Below are positions 45,651-57,200 of a DNA stretch of 64,000 bases, piece by piece. The position numbers and the translations under genes were made by a program. The notes under the pieces are model-generated. The model did not search any database and was not told the origin of the DNA. It saw nothing but the letters and a program-made list of their open reading frames with translations. The stretch is from Anisodus tanguticus (lineage: Eukaryota; Streptophyta; Magnoliopsida; Solanales; Solanaceae). The first letter of the stretch is position 1. The number at the start of each line of letters is the position of its first letter. The stretch is from assembly GCA_034509755.1 (NCBI GenBank), contig CM067549.1, forward strand, positions 35,546,001 to 35,610,000. Direction: 5' to 3'.

Positions 45651-45666
45651 TTGGTATCAGAACTTG
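45651..45666 (+). other. D-1 primer-binding site (initiator Met tRNA)
   Basis: TTGGTATCAGAACTTG differs from the canonical site by one G-to-A change. Confidence 0.88.
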
Positions 45667-46884
45667 ATTGAAGGGTAGATCCAACAATCCTTGTCTTGGG
45701 TTTTGTTACTACAAGAAAAAAAACTGTCCATCTATCCAAAATTCGAAAATACCAAAATAGTTGTTTGTTTGTTTATTCTAGCACTAGGTTCTTATTCCCT
45801 AGTGTTAGAAGAGTCTAAATCTCAAGTTTCAAGTTTTTTGAGTCAATATTGAGTCATCTACCATTGTTATCCATTGAAGAACTTAAAGAGCTTGAGGTGG
45901 GTCTTGAGAACTAAGTGGACTTGAAGCTTAAAAGTTAGTAGGCTTTGTTCTCCTATTGAAGAAGGTTTGGGATCTAAAATTTGGGAGCATTTGAATAAGG
46001 ATTGAAGGTCTGAATTTTTTTTAATCTTCAAATGTTCTTGAACACCTTCAAAGGGTTCTTGAGGAAGAAGAAGCAAAAAAGTGCCATTTAATCTTTCAAA
46101 ACCTAAATTCAAGGTGAAAAGGTGTTTTGGGCCAAAAGAGGTAAAATATCAGAAAAGTGGGCTCAGGTCGCTAGAAAATCAGAAAAAGGCCCAAAGAACG
46201 GATCCCCAAAAAGATATGACGTCACAAAGTTGTGCAACGAAAGCATAACCTGCGAATCATAGGTTGTGTGGCACATATTTATTGCGAATCACAGTTAAAA
46301 TGCAAGACGTGATAGAGAACTGGAAGATTTGCACGATTTGCGAAGTTAACATGTAAATCACATGTCATATGTAAACCGCAGATCGAGACTTAAATTTAAA
46401 AAAATGGTCATAAATCTCATTTGCCAAATGCGTTTTATTCTTTCAAATTACAACATCTTCGTTCTTCAATCCGGTTTCATCTCATTATCATTTCTAAGTT
46501 TCTTTAGGTAATTTTCATCCTTTTCTTAGATAATTACTTCAAGCAATTGTCCTTACTTAGTAGTTAATTAGTTCTTGTGTTGTTGTTTTTTCTTTCATGC
46601 CAATTCTTTTGTTCTTTTTCTCTTTTTTACTTCGTAATTAACTTCTTGATTTAAGTCTATTAGCTTTAATCAAGTCGTCCATTCTTCTAAAAAAAACCAC
46701 TTCGACCAAGAGTAGTAATTGTGCACCTTTGCGACACCCTAGCCTAAGTGTGGATCAACATGGGTCGATCCAATTTGTCAGGCAAATTGAAAAGGTGTGT
46801 AAACAAGAGTGCTTCTGGGATTATATTTCACTAACTTAATACGTTTGCTTGTTTGGTTGAGTGTCTTTAAATAGGTAGCTCTTC
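45667..46884 (+). other. D-1 leader
   Basis: This is a 1.2 kb leader homologous to that of B-1. TGACGTCA lies at 46217-46224 and is followed by palindrome-like motifs at 46249-46263, 46282-46294 and 46350-46364. The end (GAGTGTCTTTAAATAGGTA) matches the text before B-1 gag. Confidence 0.75.
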
Positions 46885-47209
46885 ATGGAGTTTGATTTTT
46901 ATTATGGAGGCATGAAACCATATTCCCCCAATACTACCCAAAGTGTTGTAAGAAGAGCTCACCCAAAGGGCAAGATGAAAACTGAGCCTAACAAGAGATT
47001 CCATTCAATGTTAGTAAAAGTACGTGATGATTGGGAGTACGCCTTGAAATTAATTACCAACGCCGTGGTTGCTACATTTCTTCTCAAGTCGCACCACGGG
47101 TAGGATTACGGTGGACTAGGAAAAAGACCCTTATATTGGCAAAAGGGGATATGTGGTCGATATGGTCAATGAATCCTTTTCTCATGGGGACTATCAAGAG
47201 GAAGTCTGG
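46885..47209 (+). pseudogene. D-1 gag-like ORF, 5' part
   Basis: A 72-codon frame starts at 46885 (MEFDFYYGGMKPYS), in the position where B gag starts. It is followed in another frame by RRGCYISSQVAPRVG. No domain can be assigned to this part. The E-1 solo LTR interrupts it at 47210, and coding-like text resumes at 51373. Confidence 0.55.
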
Positions 47210-50200
47210 TGTAACACCCCGTACTTCTCATCATGTTTAAGACTAAGTTGAAGTCGATGAATTTACTTGAATATGGAAGAATGAGATTATAGTGTCCAAG
47301 TGTATGTATTATGTTAAGCCTAGTTAAAGTAAATGAGATTCATAAATGAATAAGATGTCGGACAAGGGTAGACGACTCTACTAGTTTCACCTTTGTTTTT
47401 CACCTACTTTCTTAGATGTCCTACATGCTTGAGCTATTATTTATTCGTCCTACTTACTCAAGCTACTCGCTTACATGTCCTACTCGCTTACACTACTTCT
47501 TTACACATTCTACCTGCTTGACCTACCTATTTCCTGTCCTGCTTGTTTCACGTCCTACTTATTAAATAAGGACGACACACGTGTTAGAGAAAATTAGCAA
47601 ACTTCTAGGTTAAGTAATTGACAAGTAGGTGCATCACCTACTTAAAATGAGAGGTCCAAATAAAAGGGCAAGAAAATGTGAGATGGGGCAGATCCAAGCC
47701 CAATCTTCCCAACCCCATTTCAAGGCTGATATATCTATATATAACCCCTTTTAATGTGTCATTCAAACCCTCTCTCCAAAATACTTCAACAACACTTCTC
47801 TCTTCTCTCTCTCTTACGTTCTCCCAACCAGCCAAGAAGTGTTTGGGGCTGTTCTAGGTGTTATATTGATGCCCTTTCCACTTTAGTTACTTAAATAAAA
47901 TCTTAAGAGATGAGATTGAAGGGCTGGAAATTGGACAACAGGGTAAGTCCCTTCTTCTACTTCATATGTATAAGTTAGTTTAAGCTTTAGATGTGTTTTA
48001 GTTGCTACAAGTTCATAGGTTGATGGCTGATGTTATAAATGAGATGGTGGACATGTTATGTAGTTTTGGGATTGTTCTTGTTGTTCTCTTAGGTGTTGTA
48101 CATATGGTGGTTGGATGGTATTGTTGTTGTTGTGAATTAAGCCAGTGGGATGTGGAAGAAATAGGGGAGATGCTGCCCGTTTGATTGTAAGATGAACTTG
48201 TCGTTGATGATTGAATGATATAGTTTTGTTTCTAGTGATGTTATATAACATGTTGGGACTGATTTTGTGGTATGTGAGGTTGTTCCTATCTTTTAAGTTG
48301 CTGGAGATTGATATAATTATAGTTATGTTTCGTTGATGGTGTTACAAGGATTAGAAAGGAGATAGGCTTGGATAATTCTGTAGAAATGCTTGTAGAATGA
48401 GCTTGTCGCTCATTAGGTACTTGGTGTGTTCTTCTTGTTGATGCTAGTCTTATTTTCATGGTTGTAGTTGGACTTGTGAAGGAGGCTGATCTTGCCATCT
48501 CGGTTGGAACGTCTACTTAAAGGAATGTAAGGTTATTTTCTTGACTCGCCACTACGGCAGGACATATGATATATGCTTCTTATGTAAACCATGAATTTTA
48601 GAGATTCCAAGTCTCCGTAATTAGTCTCTATTTAAGTATTTACTCCTAAGAGTGGAGTTCCAAGTTTGTATGATGGGATTAGAATTCCCCTTATGTATGA
48701 TGACATTCCTAGCACACAAAGTGAAATGAAATAGATGTTATGTGCTCACACATGGTCATTACTCAAGCGTATTGTCTCATAAATTAAGTTACAAGTTGTC
48801 TCAAAGAGGATAGAATTTCCCTTTAGGTGGGACCACCCTAGTAGCCTATAGAGTACAATTCCAAAATAGAATTCTAGAGGTGCTCTACATATGCATTTAA
48901 CCATTTCATGTACTCCCTATTTGGTGATACGAGTATCATATATCTATTAGATTCTTGTACTCTTCTTAGAAAGAGTATACGAGGCACAACGGTTCCCTCG
49001 TGAGACTCCCGATAGCATAACGACGGTTAGTAAGAGTTGTTCCACTCATATGTTTAATAGCTTCTTAGATGTCCTACCAAGGTATTGCCTCAACGAGTTG
49101 AGTTTCATAAGTGTATTAGTATCCACTTATTTCTACTAGAGAGTAAGTACGAACTATAGTGGCACTCTCAAAAGAACTTCCATAGTGTGACGACTATTGG
49201 TTTATGAGGAAAAGAGAATCTTGCATGTTTGATAGTTGTTATGTGTTATAGTGACCAGTAGTAAAAGTGAAAATGATTTACTTGTTGACGATTCTAGTTG
49301 ATAATGAGATGAGAACTATACTGGCTAATGATTGTAACAATTTATAAGCATAATTAAAGAGGTTATAGAATGTCATCTAAGATGGGTGATGTGTAGGGCG
49401 ACTATAAGATGACTTTTAGATGATAGTTGGGGAATTATGGATCTAAGGCTAAGGTATGCTATGTAGCAAGATACAGGCTTTATTTGTGGGACTATAACAT
49501 GTTGCTCAAGGTAGACGATATCTCACAGTTAATGTCTAAGTAAGTCTCATGGGGTGTAGAACGTAAAGTAAAATGAATCATGTATTAGCTTCAGATGGTT
49601 TTCGATGGATTATAAGTCCTAGTGGAGATGAATTATATGGATGGGTTCTAGATTATCTTTAATGGATTATAGTTTGTTATTTAAGATTAGTCATACCGAT
49701 AATATCCAAATTACCGTTATCGGATTGTAGTATCTTACTTAAGATGAATTAGGTGTTGGCTTTCAGAGTATCACTAATGGATGATAGATTACTATGTAAG
49801 ATGAATTATATGACAACTAAGTTAATATAAATGTTATTGCCTTCTTGAGGATAAGATGTTATAGGGAGTTAGAATACAGGTTTTGGAAGAACCAATAAGG
49901 AATATAGTAAAGTGAGTGAGTATCTCCATCTCGCATTTAGCAAGATAAAGTCTTATCAGATGTTCCCTTCCTATTTGAGTTCCTAGGAGTAATGTATCGT
50001 GACTCTCTTGTTCTTGCTCAAGTATTCCTTTCATGTGATGTCATTTATAGAGTAACAAGTCATTATATGGTTAAGAGTCCAGATGATTGTTAAAGGGGTC
50101 GTAGAACAGTAGGTATATTCCTATTGTATCTAGCGACATAAAGTCTTATCATTTGATTCTTTCCTTTAATGTGAGTTCCAAATAATGAAGTATCACAAGT

Positions 50201-51372
50201 CTTCTACTTCTACAAAGTTTTTCCCCATGTGCGATATTATTTGTGGCGTATCAAGTCCTCGACAATGATCCAACTCTCTTTGTTATGAATCTCAATATGT
50301 TTCCAAGGTTTGTAGGTAAAAGAAAGCATCATATGCTGTAAGTATGTTAAGGCTACTCTTCCTTCTTTTGGCATGATTGGAATGAAACTAACGTAAATGA
50401 ACAATATCCATAACGACTCCACTCTTAGATATGTTAGAGGCTGATGTTCTTGACTTTCATATAATGATGATAGTGATCTTATCTTATGGCTTGTTGATTC
50501 TTCAAAGTAAGTTATGTTGATGATGTTAGTTCCATAATGTTAATCGAAGGGGCAACGACCCTACGTCACTCCGATAGACTCAGAGTGTCTTAGTATTATT
50601 CATGCATTATATACATGTATATACTATGACCTCACATGCGTTATATACGCGTATTCTATATGATATACATATGGGGTATGGAAAGGTTATGGCGTTATAT
50701 ATTCACCACCACCATATCATTTAGTTATATGATGATGATATGCCCATAGAGGTTGTTATGAAAAAGAAGATGCCCAATGAGGTCAATGGCGTTATATACG
50801 CATATACATTAAACATGTGCATATATCATGACCCTCAGTGGAAATTCAGAGTTTCAAGTTGATTCTTCCCTATCTCTCCTTACACTTGATGTTCATTCAT
50901 ATGATTATTTCAGTCTGCCTTACGTATTCGATACAATCTTTTTGTATTATCATCCCTTTTTTTGGGGGCATTGCATTTGTTATATTTCACATTGCAGGTC
51001 TAATTGTACAGGTTGGCAGACTGGTTTGTTAGATAGTTCAGATGAGCAATAAAAGAGTTGCAAGCTCTAATTTTACCTAGAGTCATGTCAGTAATTTCAT
51101 TAATGTTAAAGGTTATGGGTAGCTCGGGGCCCTGTCCCAACACATGTATTAGTCGTTTAATAATAGGTACTCATAGAGGCTTCATAGACAAAGTTAGTGG
51201 GTTATTTTCTATTCAATTGCATACCATGGGCCAGTGGCCACATTCATGTACAAAAATATTTTTTGTTCACATAATTCATTTGTGTTACCAGTTACGTCAT
51301 TTACCCTATTACAAGATCACATTAGATACATGTAGAGCATGGTTCGTCCCACTCAGGTTTTGGGGTGTGACA
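47210..51372 (+). mobile_element. E-1 solo LTR (4.16 kb)
   Basis: It starts TGTAACACCCCGTACTTC and ends GGGGTGTGACA. The flanks are TCTGG (47205-47209) and TCTTG (51373-51377), a 5-bp duplication with one mismatch. No internal sequence is present. A TATA-like CTATATATAA is near 47735. The hairpin AAGTAGGTG-CAT-CACCTACTT is at 47623-47643. From about 50339 it shares a module with LTR A. The size is very large for an LTR. Confidence 0.92.
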
Positions 51373-52110
51373 TCTTGTGTGTAGTACTTTCCGTGGGAAC
51401 ACGTGACTTGTGTTTGGGATATTCTTGGTTCGAAGACCATGGGGTTGCCTATGAGCGTGATTGGTATAAGTACATTATGCATGAAAAAGGGGGAAACTTC
51501 TATTTCCACCTATACCTCCTAGGAAACTTTCAAGTGTGAGGGTTGGAAAACCCTATGTGAAATTGCCTACCTTATTTATGGAAGCTAGTGGCGAAGAGTA
51601 TGACAAATGGAAACTCTCAATGAATGAAATCTTTGCTAGCTACAATTATTCAGAAGGAAGGAAGATGGACTTGGCTCATAGAACTTTTGAAGGAAAGCTT
51701 GCCAAATATTGGAAGTATAATAGCAAAATAGCAAAGGCGATGGGAAGTCCAATTGAGACTTGGGATGCATTGAAGAGGAACTTGAGGTATCATTATCTCG
51801 AACCACATAAAAATGGGTACAGTACCAAAGACAATTCCCAAAAGAAGAAGCCAAATGAGGGGAAGAAAAATACCCCTTGTGAGATTGATCGGGCCCTTCC
51901 ACAAGAAGGGGAGATTACCGTACCATTCCATATGGTGAAGAAGAAAAAGACTCCTTGTGGAGCCATGAAATCTAATGATCTTGAGAGACAAAAGATCGAG
52001 AGGGGCAAGGGAGTGCAAAGTGGCAACTCAAGAGTGAAAAAAAAAGGATGAGTGGAGTGATGTGAGGGAGTTGCCACAAATTCAATATAACCCTTCTACT
52101 TCTTGATCTT
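51373..52110 (+). pseudogene. D-1 gag-like region
   Basis: The frame 51536-52051 carries retrotransposon gag-like text: YVKLPTLFMEASGEEYDKWKLSMNEIFASYNYSEGRKMDLAHRTFEGKLAKYW and TWDALKRNLRYHY, a standard order for plant Ty3 gag (hydrophobic start, W, YW, W..LK..L). A Lys-rich linker follows and then RALPQEGEITVPFHMV, which resembles the B linker (LPQEGEVTVPNYVV). There is no zinc knuckle or protease triad. Confidence 0.72.
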
Positions 52111-53271
52111 GTGGTGAAAATTCTTTTGTAGGTACTCAAGGAAGAAAATTGTTGTGCTTGAAAGAGGAAATGGAGGATAAGACCATCTCTTTGATTTGTC
52201 AAGTGAGCTATGAATTTGTAGCTCGTGGTAAAGAAGATTCTTCATGTGAACGTCAAGGTACAATGGCTAAACTTAATACTTCAAAGTCTTTGAATGAGCA
52301 AGTTTGTGATGTGAGTGTGAGCTTAATGATTCTTTGCCATGTAATGATGATGTCATTGTTGGGAGTGTTCCTACACTAGTTGATCCTATTGATGACCGAA
52401 TTGATTCTTCCTGTAAAATTGATTTGTGTCCACCTAATATTGTCACTTGTGATTTGAATGATATTACGTTATCATATGATACAGATGATCACTTTCAGTG
52501 TATGTTAGTACACTAGTCGAGGAATTTTGTGATGTGATTAATGACCCTCCGATTAGTGATGATGTGGTTGTAGTTGATCATTTGAATAAGAATGACACCC
52601 TACCCTTGTTTGATAGATGTGAAAATGAGTCTCTTGGTCTTATCTTTGTGTCAAGTGATGAGACTCACGATTGTGATGGTGATGTGTGTCATGTGGATAG
52701 TCATGTGAATGAAGATACTTTGAAAGATGACTTTTGTCTTTTTGAGAATGAAATTACATGCTTTGACTCATAATTGTTCATTGATTATTCTCTCTTTAAA
52801 GATAATGTCTTATTTGATGCTACCATGAATAATGAAAGTGAAGTGTTGAGTTGAATGTATTGTAATGTTGAAAGTGTAGCCACTTTGGGGGAATACATGG
52901 TATTTGAAAACCCACTATGGAATGATGACACTCTTCCCTATGATGGAGAACATCCTTTGGGAAATGATAATGCATTTGTGGGGAAGGACTGTTTTAAAAA
53001 AGAAGGTGATGCTTGTTTGCAAATTGTTAATTCTTTGTGTGTTCTGAATCTTAGTAGCATGCTTGATATTTTGTTTAAACTTAATAGTGAGGCTACATTT
53101 GAGGACACCAGTGATGAAATTGTTTTGTATGACACCTTTCTTTACTATATACTTGCATATGATGACACTCATGCTTGTGTTGGGGGTGCATCTTATGTTG
53201 ACAGGGGATCTAATAGGGTAGATAGTGGTTTTCTTGGCCAATGTGTGGATATTCTTCCCTTTTGACCCGAG
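52111..53271 (+). pseudogene. D-1 acidic ORF, unknown function
   Basis: There are three consecutive, nearly joined frames: 52149-52379, 52498-52773 and 52855-53265. The protein text is acidic and Cys/Asp/Phe/Leu rich (DVINDPPISDDVVVVDHL, CHVDSHVNEDTLKDDFCLFENE, VFENPLWNDDTLPYDGEHPLGND, DTFLYYILAYDDTHACVG). No RT, RNase H or integrase motif is present. The NPLW(N/D)D motif also occurs in element C (about 20200). The frames are unusually open for this window, so this ORF may have been conserved in the lineage. Confidence 0.6.
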
Positions 53272-53656
53272 TGATGTTTTAAATTTGTGTGACTTGGTCA
53301 TAGTACTACCTTTGGAGTGGTATCACTTTGAAATTGAGGATCATTTTTGTGTCATGTCTATTAGAACCAATGTGGTAATAGCCTATTCAGTATTTTGAAA
53401 CCATTGGTTCCTCTATAATATCCTCATTTCATGTTCTTTAGGATAGCCAAGTTCTTAGTGCTCTATGTGAGAGCTTGTTCTTCATAATAATGGTTGATAC
53501 CTAGTTATATCATAAGTGTGTGCATACTTAGCATGTTAGTAGAGTAGGCTACTCTAACACTAACCCTCATCCTTTGAGGACCTTGTTGTTGCTTGTCTTT
53601 CCTATGGTTTTACAAGGTTTAAATTTGAGGACAAATTACTTTCAAGAAGGGGAGAA
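53272..53656 (+). other. D-1 3' region and polypurine tract
   Basis: This is mostly non-coding. The last part shares text with D-2 (59279-59401), including CTAACACTAACCC and ATCCTTTGAGGACCTTG. The polypurine tract AGAAGGGGAGAA is at 53645-53656. An open frame (53574-53762) crosses the tract into the LTR with HELQASRGLHMRI, parallel to RELQALQGLFMKM in B-2. Confidence 0.75.
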
Positions 53657-54290
53657 TGATGCAATCCTAGTTGCCTCAAGATCGTCGATGTGGATTCAAG
53701 ACCATGAGCTCCAAGCTTCACGAGGGTTGCACATGAGGATAAACGTCTTAGCTCAATCCTGAGGACTCTGAGTGTGGATGATTGTATGGGAAGGTGAGAA
53801 GGTAAAGAATGGGAAGGGAGAAACCACATGCGGGCCACACTTTGTCTCACAAAATGAATCTGCAAGCCGCACATAGTGGTTCTGTGGTACGTAATTTGAG
53901 CCAAGCATACCACAGAATGAGGCAGCATCGTTTGTGGTAATTTTTTGCAAATGAGAAGTGTCACTTTTGGAACCTTAGTGTAATAACTTAGCCTAAGACT
54001 ATAAATAGAAAGCTTAGGTTATTTCATTACTTAGGTTATGTTGAATTGAGATATTTTGATACACATTTGATATTTTGAGTGTTTGAGGGCTTGTTGAAGC
54101 CATTGATTGAACCTTGTTTGAGAAAGATGGGTTTCTTGGGACATTGTTTCCCTTGAGGTCTATCTTATTGGTTAAGTTCTTATCTTGGTTAATCAATTGA
54201 GGTCCATAGTTTCATATACTTTGGGTTGCTTTTGATTCCATTTTATTGTGTCTACCTCTTTATCTTTCAATTTCTTGTTGTTTCCTTTAT
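53657..54290 (+). mobile_element. D-1 3' LTR, main part
   Basis: It starts TGATGCAATCC directly after the polypurine tract. The TATA box CTATAAATAG is at 53999-54008. Palindrome-like strings are at about 53828-53840 and 53860-53872. The LTR is interrupted at 54290 by E-2; its last 23 bp are at 58677-58699 (ending GCATCA). It is more diverged from the D-1 5' LTR than D-2 is, so it may belong to a second D copy. Confidence 0.85.
54286..54290. repeat. Target duplication, left of E-2
   Basis: TTTAT, repeated exactly at 58672-58676. Confidence 0.9.
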
Positions 54291-57200
54291 TGTAACACCC
54301 CGTACTTCTCATCATGTCTACGACTAAGTTGAAGTCGATGAAGTTACTTGAATATGGAAGAATGAGGTTATAGTGTCCAAGTGTATGTATTATGTTAAGC
54401 CTAGTTAAAGTAACTGAGATTCATAAACGAATAAGATGTCGGGTAAAGGTAGAAAACCTACTAGTTTTACCCTTGTGTTTCACCTACTTTCTTAGACGTC
54501 CTACGTGCTTGAGCTACTACTTATCCATCCTACTTACTCAAGCTACTTGCTCAGACATCCTACTTGCTTAAGCTACTTTTTTACACGTTCTACGTGCTTG
54601 ACCTACTTATTTCCCGTCCTTCTTATTTCACGTCCTACTTATTAAATGAGGATGACACACATTTTTAGAGAAAATCAACAAACTTCTCGGTTAAGTAATT
54701 GACAAGTAGGTGCATCACCTACTTAAAATGAGAGGTCCAAATAAAAGGGAAAGAAAGTGTGAGATGGGCCAGATCTAAGACCAATCTGCCCAAGCCCATT
54801 TAAGGGATGATATATATAGATATAACCTTTTTAATGTGTCATTCAAACCCTCTCTCCAAAATAATTCAACAACACTTCTCTTTTCTCTCTTTCTTACGTT
54901 CTCCCACCAGCAAGAACAAGTCATGGATGTCCACTCTCTTCCTCTTCTTCATGTGAACTTCACTCTTATGACAGCCATAGAAGCTTCCATTCCTCCTTTA
55001 TAAACTCAAAGTAATCTTCTTTCTCTCTCAGAATTACAAGCAGCCATGATAGATTCTTCATCCTTCATAGCTTTCAAGTATTTCCTTTCTTCTTAAGAGT
55101 AAGGTAACTGATTATTTTCATTGGTTTGTGTTGATTCTTTATGACAAACTATGCAATCTTACCTTTCTATGTTTGAACTTGAAGGAAAACCTTAAGTATC
55201 TCTCCCAACCAGCCTAGAAGAGTTTGAGGTTGTCCTAGGTGTTGTATTGATGTCCTTTCCATGGTAAGTCTCTCCTTCTACTTCATATGTATAAGTTAGT
55301 TTAAGCTTTAGATGTGTTTTAGTTGCTACAAGTTCATGGGCTGATGACTGAAGTTATAAATGAGCTGGTGGACTTGTTATGTAGTTTTGGGGCTGTTCTT
55401 GTTGTTCTTTTAGGTTTTGTACATATGGTATTTGGATGTTGTTGTTGTTGTTGTTGTGAATTGAGCTAGTGGGACGTAAAAGAAATGTGGGACATGTTGC
55501 CCGTTTGATTGTAAGATGAACTTGTCGTTGATGGTTGAATTATATAGTTGTTCTGCTAGTGATATTGACATGTTGGGACTGATCTCGTGGTATGTGGGGA
55601 TGTTCCTATCATTTAAGTTGCTGGAGATTTATATAATTATAGTTATGTTTCGTTGATGGTGTTACAAAGATTAGAAAAGAGATAGGCTTTGATAATCCCG
55701 TAGAAACGCTTGTAGAATGAGCTTGTCGCTCATTAGCTAGTTGGTGCGTTCTTCGTGTTGATGTTGTCTTCTTTTCCTAGTTGTAGTTGGACTTGTGAAG
55801 GAGGCTGGTCTTGCCATCTCGGTTGAAACGTCTACTTAAAGGTACGTAAGGCTATTTTCTTGACTCGCCACAATGGCACGACATATGATTTTTGATTCTT
55901 ATGTAAACCATGAAGTTTAGAGCTTCCAAGTGTAGTAGTTCCATGTTTCAAGTCTCATGAATCTCTTAAGAAAAGATATTTTTCTGTAATCAGTTTTTAT
56001 TCAAGTGTTTACTACGAAGAGTCGAGTTCCATGTTTCTTTGATGGGATTCGAATTCCCCTTAAGTATGATGATGTTCCTAGCACACAAAGTGAAATGAAA
56101 GAGATGTTATGTGCTCACACATGGTTGTTACTCAAGCCTATTCATTTCATAAATTAAGTTACGAGCTATCGCAAAGAGGATAGAATTTCCCCTTAGGTGG
56201 GACCACACTAGTAACCTATAGAGTATGATTCTAAAACAGAATTCTAGAGGTGCTCTACGCATGCATTTAACAGTTTCATGTACTCATTTTTTGGTGCCGC
56301 CTCCATAATACAAGTATCATATATCTATTAGAAGTCTTGTACTCTTGTTAGAAAGTGTATATGAGGCAGAATGGTTCCCTCATAAGACTCCTGATAGCAT
56401 AACGACGGTTAGTAAGAGTTGCTCCACTCATATGTTTAATAGCTTCTTAGATGTCCTACCAAGGTATTGCCCCGATGAGTTGAGTTTCATAAGTTCATTA
56501 GTATCCTCGTGTTTCTACCAGTGAGTAAGTACAAACTATAGAAGCACCCTCAAAAGAACTTCTGTAGTGTGACGACTATTGGTTTATGAGGAAAAGAGAA
56601 CCTTGCATGTTTGATAGTTGTTATGTGTTATAGTGACCAGTAGTATAAATGAAAAGGATTTACTTGTTGGTGATTGCTAGTTGATAATGAGATGAGAATC
56701 ATACTTGTTAATGATGGTAACCGTTTATAAGCATAGTTAACGAAGTTATAGAATGTCGACTAAGACGGGTGATGTGTAGGACGACTATAAGATGACTTTC
56801 AGATTATATTTAATGGATTATAGTTTCTTATTTAAGATTAGTCATATCAATAATATCCAAACTACCGTTATTGGATTGTAGTATCTTACTTAAGATGAAT
56901 TAGGTGTTGGCTTCTAGAGTATCACTAATGGATGATAGATTGCTACATAATATGAATTATATGACAGCTAAGTTAATATGAATGTTATAGCCTAATTGAG
57001 GGTAAGACGTTATGGGGAGTTAGAATACAGGTTTTGGAAGCACCAATAAGGAATATAGTAAAGTGAGTGCATATGTCCATCTCGCATTTAGCGAGATAAA
57101 GTCCTATCAGATGTTCCCTTCCTATTTGAGTTCCTAGGAGTAAAGTATTGCGACTCTCTTGTTCATGCTCAGGTGTTCCTTTCACGTGATCTCATTTGTA

